From positions 90,763,948 to 90,827,947 of the forward strand of contig NC_035438.2 in the NCBI RefSeq assembly GCF_002127325.2: a DNA stretch of 64,000 nt. Direction: 5' to 3'. Below the pieces are notes generated by a model. It made no database searches, was not told the origin of the DNA, and worked only from the letters and a program-made list of their open reading frames with translations. Positions 34,859 to 47,099 of this stretch are shown piece by piece. This stretch comes from Helianthus annuus. Taxonomy: Eukaryota; Streptophyta; Magnoliopsida; Asterales; Asteraceae. Made by a program: the position numbers and the translations under genes. Position 1 is the first letter of the stretch; each line of letters starts with the position of its first letter.

Positions 34859-35940
34859 CGCGCTGTAACATTTGTGCTTGTAATCATTGTGAACAGTTCA
34901 GTTATCAATAAAACAAAGTTATTTGATCCCAATGTTTGTTTGGTTGTGTTTTACATTTTTCATGTTTTGACTTTTGTTCGATTTTAAACTCTACATCGCT
35001 TTCTGGAGAATTATACCAAACTGGTGCGTAAACGTACTCAGTTTAATGCGAAAAATACTCCGGACCATCAACATATACTCAACATACCTTAAATAACCTT
35101 TACATAACTTAGAAATAAGTTTTGAAGGCTTTGGTATGGCCAAAATCAAGTTAATTCGCTTACTGGGACTAAACTTGACAAACTGCGAAAGTATGACGAT
35201 TCGTACTAAAACAGACATTCCGGAACATGTCCATAAGTTAAACATACCATAAATATCCTTTACATAGCTTAGAAATAGGCTTTGAGGGGTTTGGTATGCT
35301 AAAATAAACTTTTGGATCATTCAGGGACTAAAAGTGTCAAAAAGTGCATAAGTTTGCACTTTCGCGCATAACATACGTTCTGAATACATCCGGACATCCA
35401 AAAATTTATGTAAGCATTATAATGTTATGTTTTAATGTTTGGCTTGTCAAAAATCCATTCGTCGCGCAATTTGGATCGTTTTTCGCGCTTATGCGCATTC
35501 CGTCGTAATTAAGCGAACATCGCGATCGTACGGCCAAACGAACCAACATCCGGCATATTTTTGAGCATGTTTCATGTCCTCAATGTTTAAGCATCATTTT
35601 AGGGCCTTAAAGATGGCTTAACGGGCCTTAAACATGTCGGAAATGGCCTTAAACCACAATAGGGACCTAAATTGTAAATTCTGAAACTTGTTTTCTGAAC
35701 TGGACCTTCAGGCGGCCCGCGTAAGACCTGGCTGAACTCTTACACGGCCCGCGTCAGCCTCCCAGACCAGATTCAATGTTTCTGATCCACTTGCAGCAGC
35801 CTTTCGATCACCCAAAGGGCAACGCCACGTGTCAAAACTCTATGGTGGGGGCAAAATAAGCCACCACAACATTTCGACAAGTGTACGGGTTAGATCGTGG
35901 AAAGATATTCAAGAAACTATCCTAACGGTCTTGCTTTTCC

Positions 35941-35948
35941 TATAAATA
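35941..35948 (+). promoter_or_regulatory. Tekay2 LTR TATA box
   Basis: TATAAATA lies after CTTTTCC and is conserved at 44628-44635 in the 3' LTR. It is the probable start region for element RNA. Confidence 0.7.
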
Positions 35949-37035
35949 CCCCCCCCCCTTTTGGTTAAAAACCCACAAAATCTGATCTAAAGCTCTAAGT
36001 TGAGGCCTTTGCTTCATACCTGAGCTCCTGGATCGAGATTAGCTTTCGGGGACCCTTCGTAAGTGTTCTTTCGTTCTTTTATCGCTTTATAGTCCTAAAG
36101 TCAAACTGTGTTTGACTTTCTGCTTTACCAGCCTATGGTCAACATGAAGTTTGTTTGAACTTCATAACGTGAGCGTGATCACGATGGTTATAGTCCCTAG
36201 TGACTACACCTACTGATTACCACGTTATCTAGGCTCAGTGACGAGTCGTAGTTTCGGCCAAAATGCGCATTCTTGTGTATTTTCTAACCAAACTACTCAT
36301 AGGTATCAAAACCGTTTGTTTTGATACCAAACCTGTTTTCTAAACTTAGTTAAGCATGTTCTAACACGCTTAGCTCGTCACTTTTAGTTTAGTGCTTATA
36401 TAGGGTCGTAAGGCAAGCGATCTAAACAATCGCTTATACTTTCGAACCCGACCCATTTGTTCGATCATTAGGATCCGACCAAACACATTAGGTGACCTTA
36501 GTTATATAGGGAATAACCTTCCGAGGTTATACCTTATGGTCACGACATTAGGCGTTCCAAACGCGTTTCACGCGAACGACGCGTTAACGTAGCATAAGCT
36601 ACCTAAACGGGTCGTAATGGGTCGAAAGCACTTAGGTTAGGTTTCATTTAGGTATGTAGGCTTTGTTAAACCATATTACACGAGTCTCCATACTCGTTTG
36701 GTTTACGAGCCCGCCTACTATCCAATCCTCCGATTTAGGTCCGGTATATTAACATTGTTACCTATATTAGATGCCGTTTGATATCCGTGATCTCTAGCAT
36801 TATTTGGTTGTTATAGAAAAACTTCAAAGCAATCTCAGGTGAGTACATAGAACCGCCTCTTTTAAATGTTTTTAAGGTGTTTATGTGAGTACATAGACCC
36901 CTCTTTTACTGTTTTCCAAACTGTTTTGGGGTGGAACACATGTGCCTACTTGTTACTTTTATGCTTTCAATGTTTTCATATCATATGCTTATTATGTTCG
37001 TTAGTACATATATAGTACATGATTTCATTGTGTTT

Positions 37036-37200
37036 ATGCTATGTATGTCCATTGTGTGCATACTTAGTACAATCGATTTACAATACATTTTCATGCTATG
37101 TATGCCCATTGTGTGCATGCTTAGTACATTACTTTACATTACATTTTATGCTATCTATGCCCATTGTGTGCATACTTAGTACAATTATTCATCACATGCT
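37036..37200 (+). repeat. Tandem repeats of about 56 bp in Tekay2 5' LTR
   Basis: ATGCTATGTATG...CCATTGTGTGCAT...CTTAGTAC units start at 37036, 37093 and 37148. The same array is in the 3' LTR from about 45723. Short ORFs over it arise from the repeat and are not genes. Confidence 0.8.
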
Positions 37201-38416
37201 TACATTTTGGTATGACATTTCGTTTGTTCAAATGATACAATGTACATTCATTAACATTAGCTACGCCACTCGTTAGTAGGTAATGGTACCATAGGACTTG
37301 ACAACTCCCATTCCTGAAATCTCGGGTTTGTTTGGATTGGAAGGAATGACCGAATTCGATAAACAATAACACATATAGACCTTTAATTTGTTTAAAGGTC
37401 TATCACCACAGTCAAAAAGTCTTGAATGTATGAATTTTCACAATACCGCATAAATGTTTGTATCAGTATTGCATGCAATTGTTCCACAAAACATAACTTT
37501 GACTTAAACTATGTTTAATTCAATACCCTGTTTTTGTGCATTTCACCTATGGCCCAATTGATATATTTTCACATGCCACACATGATATTTTGGATACACA
37601 TTACAATGATTTACATTAAACATAAACAATTTGACATTGATATACACATTTGGTGGTTTACATTAGACATGGACATTTTGATATGGTTTACACTATAACA
37701 GTTGACAATTGATTTATATATGAACAATTTACATTGGTGGTTGGTTTGGGTAAATGATTTGAGTAACGAGGCATGTGTAATATGATACAAACATGGTGGA
37801 TACGCCGCTGGTACTTCCTATATATAAGTGTTTGTATATATTACCTATCGTAGCATTATTTAAATCATTTCAGTTTAGACATATTACGTTTTACACAAAT
37901 AACATATTCTTCACAAGACATTATTTTTACAAACAACTTATCTTATACAAACTCATTTTACTAGGTTATTCATTTAACCTTACATTTAATTATACATATC
38001 ATCTGATCTTATCGTTTTTCAAATGATTTACAAGACAAAGCAAATTACAAGGTTCATGACTAAACATTTTGTCAATCATAAGTCATGAATTCTATTTTCA
38101 CAAAACCTATGTATCTCACATGCATTTTTATGCTGACGTACCTACTTTCACATGTGTTTTCAAGAGCTGTCGCATAGGATGATGATTGTGATACTAGGGC
38201 GGACCTGTGCCTTAGAGACATAAAACGATGATAGACTTAGTTTAATTATGTTATAAACTCTTTATTTCCTGTTTGAAGACAATGTAACACTTTTGTTTGA
38301 TAAATAAAATGTAACTTTGTATGTCATGGTTGTGAAACAAATAATTATGTCTCAACACTCCCCAACGTTTCTGCCGCGGTTGCATGTTATACGCGGTCGG
38401 GGTGTGACAGAAGAGT

Positions 38417-38428
38417 TGGTATCAGAGC
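38417..38428 (+). other. Primer-binding site of Tekay2, initiator tRNA-Met
   Basis: TGGTATCAGAGC lies seven bases after the 5' LTR. Confidence 0.92.
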
Positions 38429-38982
38429 CAATGGTTATAGGGAATTAGGTTATTAGTAATGCTTTGACCTAGACTATAACTTTCTAGGACCCTAACACAA
38501 GTTATATTGTGTTTAGATTTTAAAACATGCACTTCACCTATCCTTAGGTGATAACCACAACGAGAACATCGATTCCGAATCCGCTTTGAAAATTAATCAT
38601 CTGTTCTAGGATGATTGATAACTAGGTTTTGAACCCTCTGTTATAAGGTTTTGAACCCCTTTGAATTTTTTCAAAAATCTCGTCAAGGTTTTCGGGTTTC
38701 AATAGTGTGAACACGTGCGAACTGGAAGAGTGAATACCTTACAAATCCACATAATCGGACCAGTCACTCTTACCTAGGAACTCTTGGGGTGAGTGTTCAC
38801 TTATAGGCGAACATGTCTTCACGATACATTATTTTTGACCCGTTTACTTTGATTAGACACTGTGTGTCGCTTGTTTGCTTTGCGATGCATAACCACCATC
38901 TTTGCTTTTGTTGAAATTGTTTCATCTCATTCTCTTCATCCAATCATCTCACTCGTTTCCTTTCATGTTTTCCTCTTTTAGA
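38429..38982 (+). other. Tekay2 leader
   Basis: This is about 550 bp between the primer site and gag with no convincing coding. An upstream in-frame Met at 38902 would add 27 hydrophobic residues. The MPPRR start at 38983 matches Tekay3 gag and is preferred. Confidence 0.6.
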
Positions 38983-41900
38983 ATGCCTCCTCGACGCGAA
39001 AACCAGATAGCTACTGCCGAGCTGGCAGAAATTATTGCACAGCAAATGGCTGCTCAATTCCCAAATCTCTTTGCTCAATGGAACCAAGCCAACAACAACA
39101 ACAATGCTCCATGCAATTTCAAGAATTTTAACTCGGCTAAACCACTCAAGTTTAGTGGTTCTAAAGGAGCAACTAGGCTTCTTCAATGGTTCGAGAGCAT
39201 TGAGAATACTTTCTGTTACGTGCAGTGTCCTGACAATCGCAAGGTCGAGTTTTCTTCGAGTGTGTTTCAGAAGAGGGCTCTTACGTGGTGGAACGGGGTT
39301 ATAAGGGATCGTGGTGCAGAAGTTGCTCTAGCACAGACATGGGCTGAACTTAGGGCACTAATGATGAGGGAGTTATGTCCTCGTCATGAACAGCGAGCTT
39401 TGGAGAAAGAGTTTGACGACTTAAAACAAGACAGTGGCGAGCACCGGGCGTATACTGATAGATTTGAGGAGTTAAGTCTGCTTTGCCCGACAATGGTTGC
39501 CCCACTCGACAAGGCCATCGAAAGGTACACCGACGGCCTACCTGACTCGGTACAAGACATCATTACTGGTAGTAACCCTACCACACTCCGTCAGGCGATC
39601 GAGTTTGCAGCGACATTGGCTGAGTCGCAGATTCGAAAGGGAAAGCGGCACAAAATGGGTGACAAGGGTAAGAAGCAGGCAGCTGACAAAGAAGATAGCA
39701 AGAAAGGTCAAAACAAGAAGGGAAAGGATTCTGGTTCCTCAAGGGGGTCAAGGAAGCGTAAGGCTTCCCAAAATTTTGCGGTCACTGCCCAGGTTAACCA
39801 GGCAGCTCCCAACCAACCCGCACAGCCTCCAGCGAAGAAACCTTATGCACCTTTGTGCAATAGATGCAACGGTCACCATCAACCGCAATTTATGTGCCGT
39901 ATCTGTACTAACTGTGGGAAGCCAGGTCATCTTGCTGGTGTTTGTCGCTTTGCTCAGAATCAGGCAGTTCAGAACCCGGTTCAACAAGTTGCTCAGCCTC
40001 TTGCTCAGCAACAAGGTCAAGCTGCACGACCTCATTTTCCTCCTGGTCCGTGCTACAATTGTGGGGATCTGACCCACTACAGAAACCGGTGCCCAAGGCT
40101 AGCCAACCAGAATCAGAATCAGGCTCAGGCTCGAGGTCGAGTCTTCAACATGAACGCACAAGAGGCACAAGCAGATAATAATGTGGTGAACGGTACGTTC
40201 TTTATTAATAATCAGCCAGCATCTGTTCTTTTTGATTCGGGTGCCGATAAGAGTTTTCTGTCTTTATCTTTTGAGCCATTGCTTCGCGTGTCTAGAACGA
40301 AACTAGGTAAACCATTGACAGTAGAAGTGGCGAGCGGTGAACCCATTGTTCTTGATTCTGTTCTCCGCAACTGCCAGTTGAACCATAATAACCATCTTTT
40401 ACCTATTGACCTCACGCCTATGCAACTTGGAAGCTTCGACGTTATTGTGGGTATGGATTGGTTAGCCAGGTATCGCGCAGAGATAGTTTGTTTTGAGAAG
40501 ATCATTCGCATGCCGCTTTCGTCAGGTGAGATCCTACAGGTTCGTGGTGAGAAACCTGCTGGTGGTCTTAAACTCATGTCTTGTTTTAAAGCTCGGAAGT
40601 ATCTGCGGAAGAACTATGTGGCATTTTTGGCACATGTTGTAGCAGATAAGGGCAAAGGGAAATCTATTCAAGATATTCCTATTGTTCGGGATTATTCTGA
40701 GGTATTCCCTGAAGATCTACCTGGTCTACCCCCAGCACGCCAAGTCGAGTTTCGTATTGATCTCGTACCTGGTGCAAATCCCATTGCCAGAGCTCCATAT
40801 CGTCTTGCACCATCCGAGATGCAAGAGTTGTCTAAGCAGCTTCAGGAACTCTATGACAAAGGTTTTATCCGTCCTAGCTTTTCACCTTGGGGTGCTCCCG
40901 TTCTTTTTGTCAAGAAGAAGGATGGATCTTTTAGGATGTGTATCGATTATCGTGAGCTTAACAAACTCACCATCAAGAATCGATATCCCCTACCTCGCAC
41001 CGATGATCTCTTTGATCAATTGCAAGGCGCTTCTTATTTTTCAAAGATTGATTTGCGATCTGGATATCATCAACTTCGTGTGCATGAAGACGACATTCCC
41101 AAGACAGCGTTCCGCACTCGTTATGGGCACTATGAGTTCACAGTCATGCCATTCGGTTTGACTAATGCTCCTGCTGTTTTCATGGACATGATGAATAGGG
41201 TCTGCAAGCCTTATATGGATAAGTTCATCATCGTTTTCATTGATGACATCTTGATTTATTCTAAGACGCGAGCTGATCATGAGCAACATCTTCATCTTAC
41301 GTTGGAACTCCTAAAGAAAGAGCAACTTTTCGCCAAATTCTCCAAGTGTGAATTCTGGCTTAAAGAGGTTCAATTCTTAGGGCACATTGTCAACGAACAA
41401 GGTATTCATGTAGATCCCTCCAAGATCAGTGTGATTAAGGATTGGGATACACCTACTACTCCTACTGAAGTTCGTTCTTTTCTTGGTCTAGCGGGTTATT
41501 ATCGCTGCTTGATTGAAAATTTATCGAAGATTGCAGTTCCTCTAACTGCTCTAACTCAGAAGAACAAGCCATTTGATTGGGGATTCAAGCAAGAGGAAGC
41601 GTTTCTAACTTTAAAACAAAAACTTTGCGACGCGCCTGTTCTAACTTTGCCTGAGGGCAATGATGATTTCGTCGTTTATTGCGATGCATCTAAATTGGGT
41701 CTTGGCTGCGTCCTGATGCAAAGGAACAAAGTCATAGCATACGCATCGAGGCAGTTGAAGATACATGAGAAGAACTACACCACTCATGATCTTGAGTTGG
41801 GTGCAGTAGTCTTCGCTCTTAAGATCTAGAGACACTACTTGTACGGAACAAAATGTGTGGTTTTCACTGACCACAAAAGTCTCCAGCATATCTTCAGTCA

Positions 41901-43515
41901 GAAAGAACTTAACATGAGGCAACGACGTTGGGTGGAGCTTCTAAACGACTATGACTGCGAGATTCGCTACCATCCTGGTAAGGCGAACGTAGTAGCCGAT
42001 GTTTTGAGTCGCAAGGAACGTACTAAGCTTCATTGTGTTCATGTCCAATCTGTTATCCAAGCCCAATCCGATATCCAAGCCCGTATTTCTCAGGCTCAAA
42101 AATCTTGTGTTTCACAAGGTTTGTTGGATAAGGAATTTCCTTATCACATAACACCTGCTTTTGAACTAAAGGACAATGGATCGTACTACTTCATGGACCG
42201 TTTGTGGGTCCCGAGCCAAGATAATCTTCATACCCTGCTTATGGATGAAGCCCATAAGTCTCGTTATTCTATTCATCCTGGCTCAGATAAGATGTATAAG
42301 GATCTTCGTATTCAGTATTGGTGGCCTGGTATGAAGAAAGACATTGCCTTATATGTATCAAAATGCCTTACTTGTCTTAAGGTTAAGGCTGAACATCAGC
42401 GTCCTTCCGGTTTGTTGGAATAACCAGAGATCCCAGTTTGGAAATGGGAAAACATTACTATGGATCTCATTACCAAACTCCCGCATACAAAGAAAGGTCA
42501 CAGTGCCATCTGGGTAGTTGTTGATCATCTTACTAAATCAGCGCACTTCTTGCCAATCCATGAGGATTTTTCGGCTGACAAACTTGCTAAAATCTATGTG
42601 GATGAAATTGTAGCTCGACATGGTGTTCCTTTGAACATCATTTCTGACAGAGATGCTCGTTTCACTTCTCATTTTTGGAGAACCATGCAATCTGCTATGG
42701 GGACCCAACTTAATCTGAGTACAGCTTATCATCCACAAACGGATGGTCAGTCTGAAAGGACAATCCAGACTCTGGAGGATATGCTTAGAGCTTGTGTGAT
42801 CGATTTTGGTGGTAGTTGGGATTCACATCTTCCGTTGATTGAATTCTCCTACAACAACAGTTATCACTCCAACATCAACATGGCTCCTTTCGAGGCTCTC
42901 TATGGTCGAAAATGTCGTTCACCAGTCTGCTGGAATAAGATCGGCGAGGCTCAGCTTACTGGACATGCCCTCATTTTAGAGACAACTGATAAGGTAAAGA
43001 AAGTTCGTGATAACCTTCAGACAGCTAGAAGCCGTCAAAAGAGTTACGCGGACCTAAAACGCAAGCCCTTGGATTTTCAAGTCGGTGTTCGTGTATTACT
43101 TAAGGTCTCACCTTGGAAAGGTGTGATCAGATTTGGGAAGAAAGGAAAACTTGCACCTAGATACGTTGGACCATTCAAGATCGTCGAAAGAATCGGTAAG
43201 GTAGCCTACAGGCTTGAGTTACCTCCTGAACTTGGAAATGTTCATCCAACCTTTCACGTGTCCAATCTCAAGAGGTGTTTAGCTGATGAGAACCCCCACA
43301 TACCGCTTGATGAAATTCGTGTTGATAGAACACTAAAATTTGTTGAGAAACCAGTGGAAATCATGGAACGTGAAGTCAAGTGGCTCAAGCGCAAGCGCAT
43401 TCCTTTGGTCAAGGTTCGCTGGGAATCTAAACGTGGACCTGAGTTTACTTGGGAACGCGAAGATCAAATGAAGGCGAAGTATCCGCATCTTTTTCCACGA
43501 GTTTTCTCTAAATAA
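38983..43515 (+). pseudogene. gag-pol: Tekay2 gag-pol polyprotein with two nonsense codons
   Basis: One frame of about 1,511 codons. Gag covers roughly residues 40-250 ([22 protein letters not shown]). It is followed by a Lys-rich linker, [14 protein letters not shown], and a variant knuckle [14 protein letters not shown]. The protease has [10 protein letters not shown] (about 40228). RT has [15 protein letters not shown] and the catalytic FIDD (41236-41247). RNase H has VYCDAS and VADVLSRK. Integrase has the HHCC finger (about 42256-42390), [16 protein letters not shown] and [13 protein letters not shown]. The tail [15 protein letters not shown] suits a Tekay chromodomain. TAG at 41827 cuts RNase H; TAA at 42421 lies just after the HHCC finger. 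No frameshift is seen. Gag, protease and RT could still be made. Confidence 0.95.
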
Positions 43516-43549
43516 ATTTCAGGAGGAAATTTCCACAAGTAGGGGAGAC
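43516..43549 (+). other. Tekay2 pre-PPT box and PPT
   Basis: AAATTTC, AGG, then AGGAAATTTCC, followed by AAGTAGGGGAGAC, lead directly to the LTR start at 43550. Confidence 0.8.
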
Positions 43550-46500
43550 TATAACATTTGTGCTTGTAATCATTGTGAACAGTTCAGTTATCAATAAAAC
43601 AAAGTTATTTGATCCCAATGTTTGTTTGGTTGTGTTTTACATTTTTCATGTTTTGACTTTTGTTCGATTTTAAACTCTACATCGCTTTCTAGAGAATTAT
43701 ACGCAAACTGGTGCGTAAACGTACTCAGTTTAATGCGACAAATACTCCGGAACATCAACATATAGTCAACATATCTTAAATAACCTTTACATAAGTTAGA
43801 AATAAGTTTTGAAGGCTTTGGTATGGCCAAAAACAAGTTAATTCGCTTACAGGGACTAAACTTGACAAACTGCGAAAGTATGACGATTCGTACTAGAACA
43901 GACATTCTGGAACATGTCCATAAGTTAAACATACCATAAATATCCTGTACATAGCTTAGAAATAGGCTTTGAGGGGTTTGGTATGCTAAAATAAACTTTT
44001 GGATCATTCAGGGACTAAAAGTTTCAAAAAGTGCATAAGTTTGCACTTTCGCGCATAACATACGTTCTGAATACATCCGGACATCCAAAAATTTATGTAA
44101 GCATTATAATATTATGTTTTAATGTTTGGCTTGTCAAAAATCCATTCGTCGTGCAATTTGGATCGTTTTTCGCGCTTATGCGCATTCCGTCGTAATTAAG
44201 CGAACATCGCGATCGTACGGCCAAACGAACCAACATCCGGCATATTTTTGAGCATGTTTCATGTCCTCGATGTTTAAGAATCATTTTAGGGCCTTAAAGA
44301 TGGCTTAACGGGCCTTAAACATGTCGGAAATGGCCTTAAACCACAACAGGGGCCTAAATTGTAAATTCTGAAACTTGTTTTTTGAACTGGACCTTCAGGC
44401 GGCCCGCGTAAGACCTGGCTGAACTCTTACACGGCCCGCGTCAGCCTCCCAGACCAGATTCAATGTTTCTGATCCACTTGCAGCAGCCTTTCGATCACCC
44501 AAAGGGCAACGCCACGTGTCAAAACCCTATGGTGGGGGCAAAATAAGCCACCACAACATTTCGACAAGTGTACGGGTTAGATCGTGGCACGATATTCAAG
44601 AAACGATCCTAACGGTCTTGCTTTTCCTATAAATACCCACCCCCTTTTGGTTAAAAACCCACAAAATCTGATCTAAAGCTCTAAGTTGAGGCCTTTGTTT
44701 CATACCTGAGCTCCTGGATCGAGATTAGCTTTCGGGGACCCTTTGTAAGTGTTCTTTCGTTCTTTTATCGCTTTATAGTCCTAAAGTCAAACTATGTTTG
44801 ACTTTCTGCTTTGACCAGCCTATGGTCAACATGAAGTTCGTTTGAACTTCATAACGTGAGCGTGATCACGATGGTTATAGTCCCTAGTGACTACACCTAC
44901 TGATTACCACGTTATCTAGGCTCAGTGACGAGTCGTAGTTTCGGCCAAAATGCGCATTCTTGTGTATTTTGTAACCAAACTACTCATAGGTATCAAAACC
45001 GTTTGTTTTGATACCAAACCTGTTTTCTAAACTTAGTTAAGCATGTTCTAACATGCTTAGCTCGTCACTTTTAGTTTAGTGCTTATATAGGGTCGTAAGG
45101 TAAGCGATCTAAACAATCGCTTATACTTTCGAACCCGACCCATTTGTTCGATCAATAGGATCCGACCAAACACATTAGGTGACCATACTTGTATAGGGAA
45201 TAACCTTCCGAGGTTATACCTTATGGTCACGACATTAGGCGTTCCAAACGCGTTTCACGCGAACGACGCGTTAAAGTAGCATAAGCTACCTAAACGGGTC
45301 GTAATGGGTCGTAAGCACTTAGGTTAGGTTTCATTTAGGTATGTAGGCTTTGTTAAACCATATTACACGAGTCTCCATACTCGTTTGGTTTACGAGCCCG
45401 CCTACTATCCAATCCTCCGATTTAGGTCTGGTATATTAACATAGTTACCTATATTAGGTGCCGTTTGATATCCGTGATCTCTAGCATTATTTGGTTGTTA
45501 TACAAGAACTTCAAAGCAATCTCAGGTGAGTACATAGAACCCCCTCTTTTTAATGTTTTTAAGGTGTTTATGTGAGTACATAGACCCCTCTTTTACTGTT
45601 TTCCAAACTATTTTGGGGTGGAACACATGTGCCTACTTGTTAATTTTATGCTTTCAATGTTTTCAAATCATATGCTTATTATGTTCGTTAGTACATATAT
45701 AGTACATGATTTCATTGTGTTTATGCTATGTATGTCCATTGTGTGCATACTTAGTACAATCGATTTACAATACATTTTCATGCTATGTATGCCCATTGTG
45801 TGCATGCTTAGTACATTGCTTTACATTACATTTTATGCTATGTATGCCCATTGTGTGCATACTTAGTACAATTATTCATCACATGCTTACATTTTGGTAT
45901 GACATTTCGTTTGTTCAAATGATATAATGTACATTCATTAACATTAGCTACGCCACTCGTTAGTAGGTAATGGTACCATAGGACTTGACAACTCCCATTC
46001 CTGAAATCTCGGGTTTGTTTGGATTGGAAGGAATGACCGAATTTGAAAAACAATAACACATATAGACCTTTAATTTGTTTAAAGGTCTATCACCACAGTC
46101 ACAAAGGCTTGAATGTATGAATTTTCACAATACCGCATAAATGTTTGTATCAGTATAGCATGCAATTGTTCCACAAAACATAACTTTGACTTAAACTATG
46201 TTTAATTCAATACCCTGTTTTTGTGCATTTCACCTATGGCCCAATTGATATATTTTCACATGCCATACATGATATTTTGGATACACATTACAATTATTTA
46301 CATTAAACATAAACAATTTGACATTGATATACACATTTGGTGGTTTACATTAGACATGGACATTTTGATATGGTTTACACAATAACAGTTGACAATTGAT
46401 TTATATATGAACAATTTACATTGGTGGTTGGTTTGGGTAAATGATTTGAGTAACGAGGCGTGTGTAATATGATACAAACATGGTGGATACGCCGCTGGTA

Positions 46501-47099
46501 CTTCCTATATATAAGTGTTTGTATAATATCACCTATCGTAGCATTATTTAAATCATTTCAGTTTAGACATATTACGTTTTACACAAATAACATATTCTTC
46601 ACAAGACATTATTTTTACAAACAACTTATCTTATACAAACTCATTTTACTAGGTTATTCATTTGACCTTACATTTAATTATACAAGTCATCTGATCTTAT
46701 CGTTTTTCAAATGATTTACAAGACAAAGCAAATTACAAGGTTCATGACTAAACATTTTCTCAATCATAAGTCATGAATTCTATTTTCACAAAACCTACGT
46801 ATCTCACAGGCATTTTTATGCTGACGTACCTACTTTCACATGTGTTTTCAGGAGCTGTCGCATAGGATGATGATTGTGATACTAGGGCGGACCTGTGCCT
46901 TAGAGACATAAAACGAAGACAAACTTAGTTTAATTATGTTATAAACTCTTTATTTCCTGTTTGAAGACAATGTAACACTTTTTTTTTTGATAAATAAAAT
47001 ATAACTTTGTATGCCATGGTTGTGAAACAAATAATTCTGTCTCAACACTCCCCGACGTTTCCGCCGCGGTTGCATGTTATACGCGGTCGGGGTGTGACA
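43550..47099 (+). repeat. 3' LTR of Tekay2
   Basis: It is 3,550 bp. The first dinucleotide is TA in place of TG (TATAACATTTG), a single G-to-A change from the 5' copy. It ends GGGGTGTGACA and has a TATA box at 44628-44635. Small indels distinguish it from the 5' LTR, such as the length of the C-run after the TATA box. Confidence 0.95.

Larger units (their letters stand above)
34864..38409 (+). repeat. 5' LTR of Tekay2
   Basis: It is 3,546 bp with ends TGTAACATTTG and GGGGTGTGACA. The TATA box TATAAATA is at 35941-35948, followed by a C-run. It closely matches 43550-47099. Upstream of the TATA box, CGGCCCGCGT occurs at 35713 and 35745, around a GTAAG...CTTAC inverted repeat. Confidence 0.95.
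34864..47099 (+). mobile_element. Tekay2: near-intact Ty3/gypsy chromovirus, 12.2 kb
   Basis: LTRs are at 34864-38409 and 43550-47099. It sits inside Tekay1's integrase, on the opposite strand. The target copy CATGC is at 47100-47104, while the left copy reads CGCGC (34859-34863), two transitions away. The order is primer site, gag, protease, RT, RNase H, integrase, chromodomain-type tail, PPT. It is the most complete autonomous-type element in the window, disabled by two nonsense codons. Confidence 0.93.

Noticed and set aside
38944..40178. Several overlapping ORFs on both strands under Tekay2 gag
   Set aside because: They are shadows of the main gag-pol frame.
47077..47099. C-terminal residues of the Tekay1 frame reading past 47100
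   Set aside because: These residues are encoded by the Tekay2 LTR, not by integrase.
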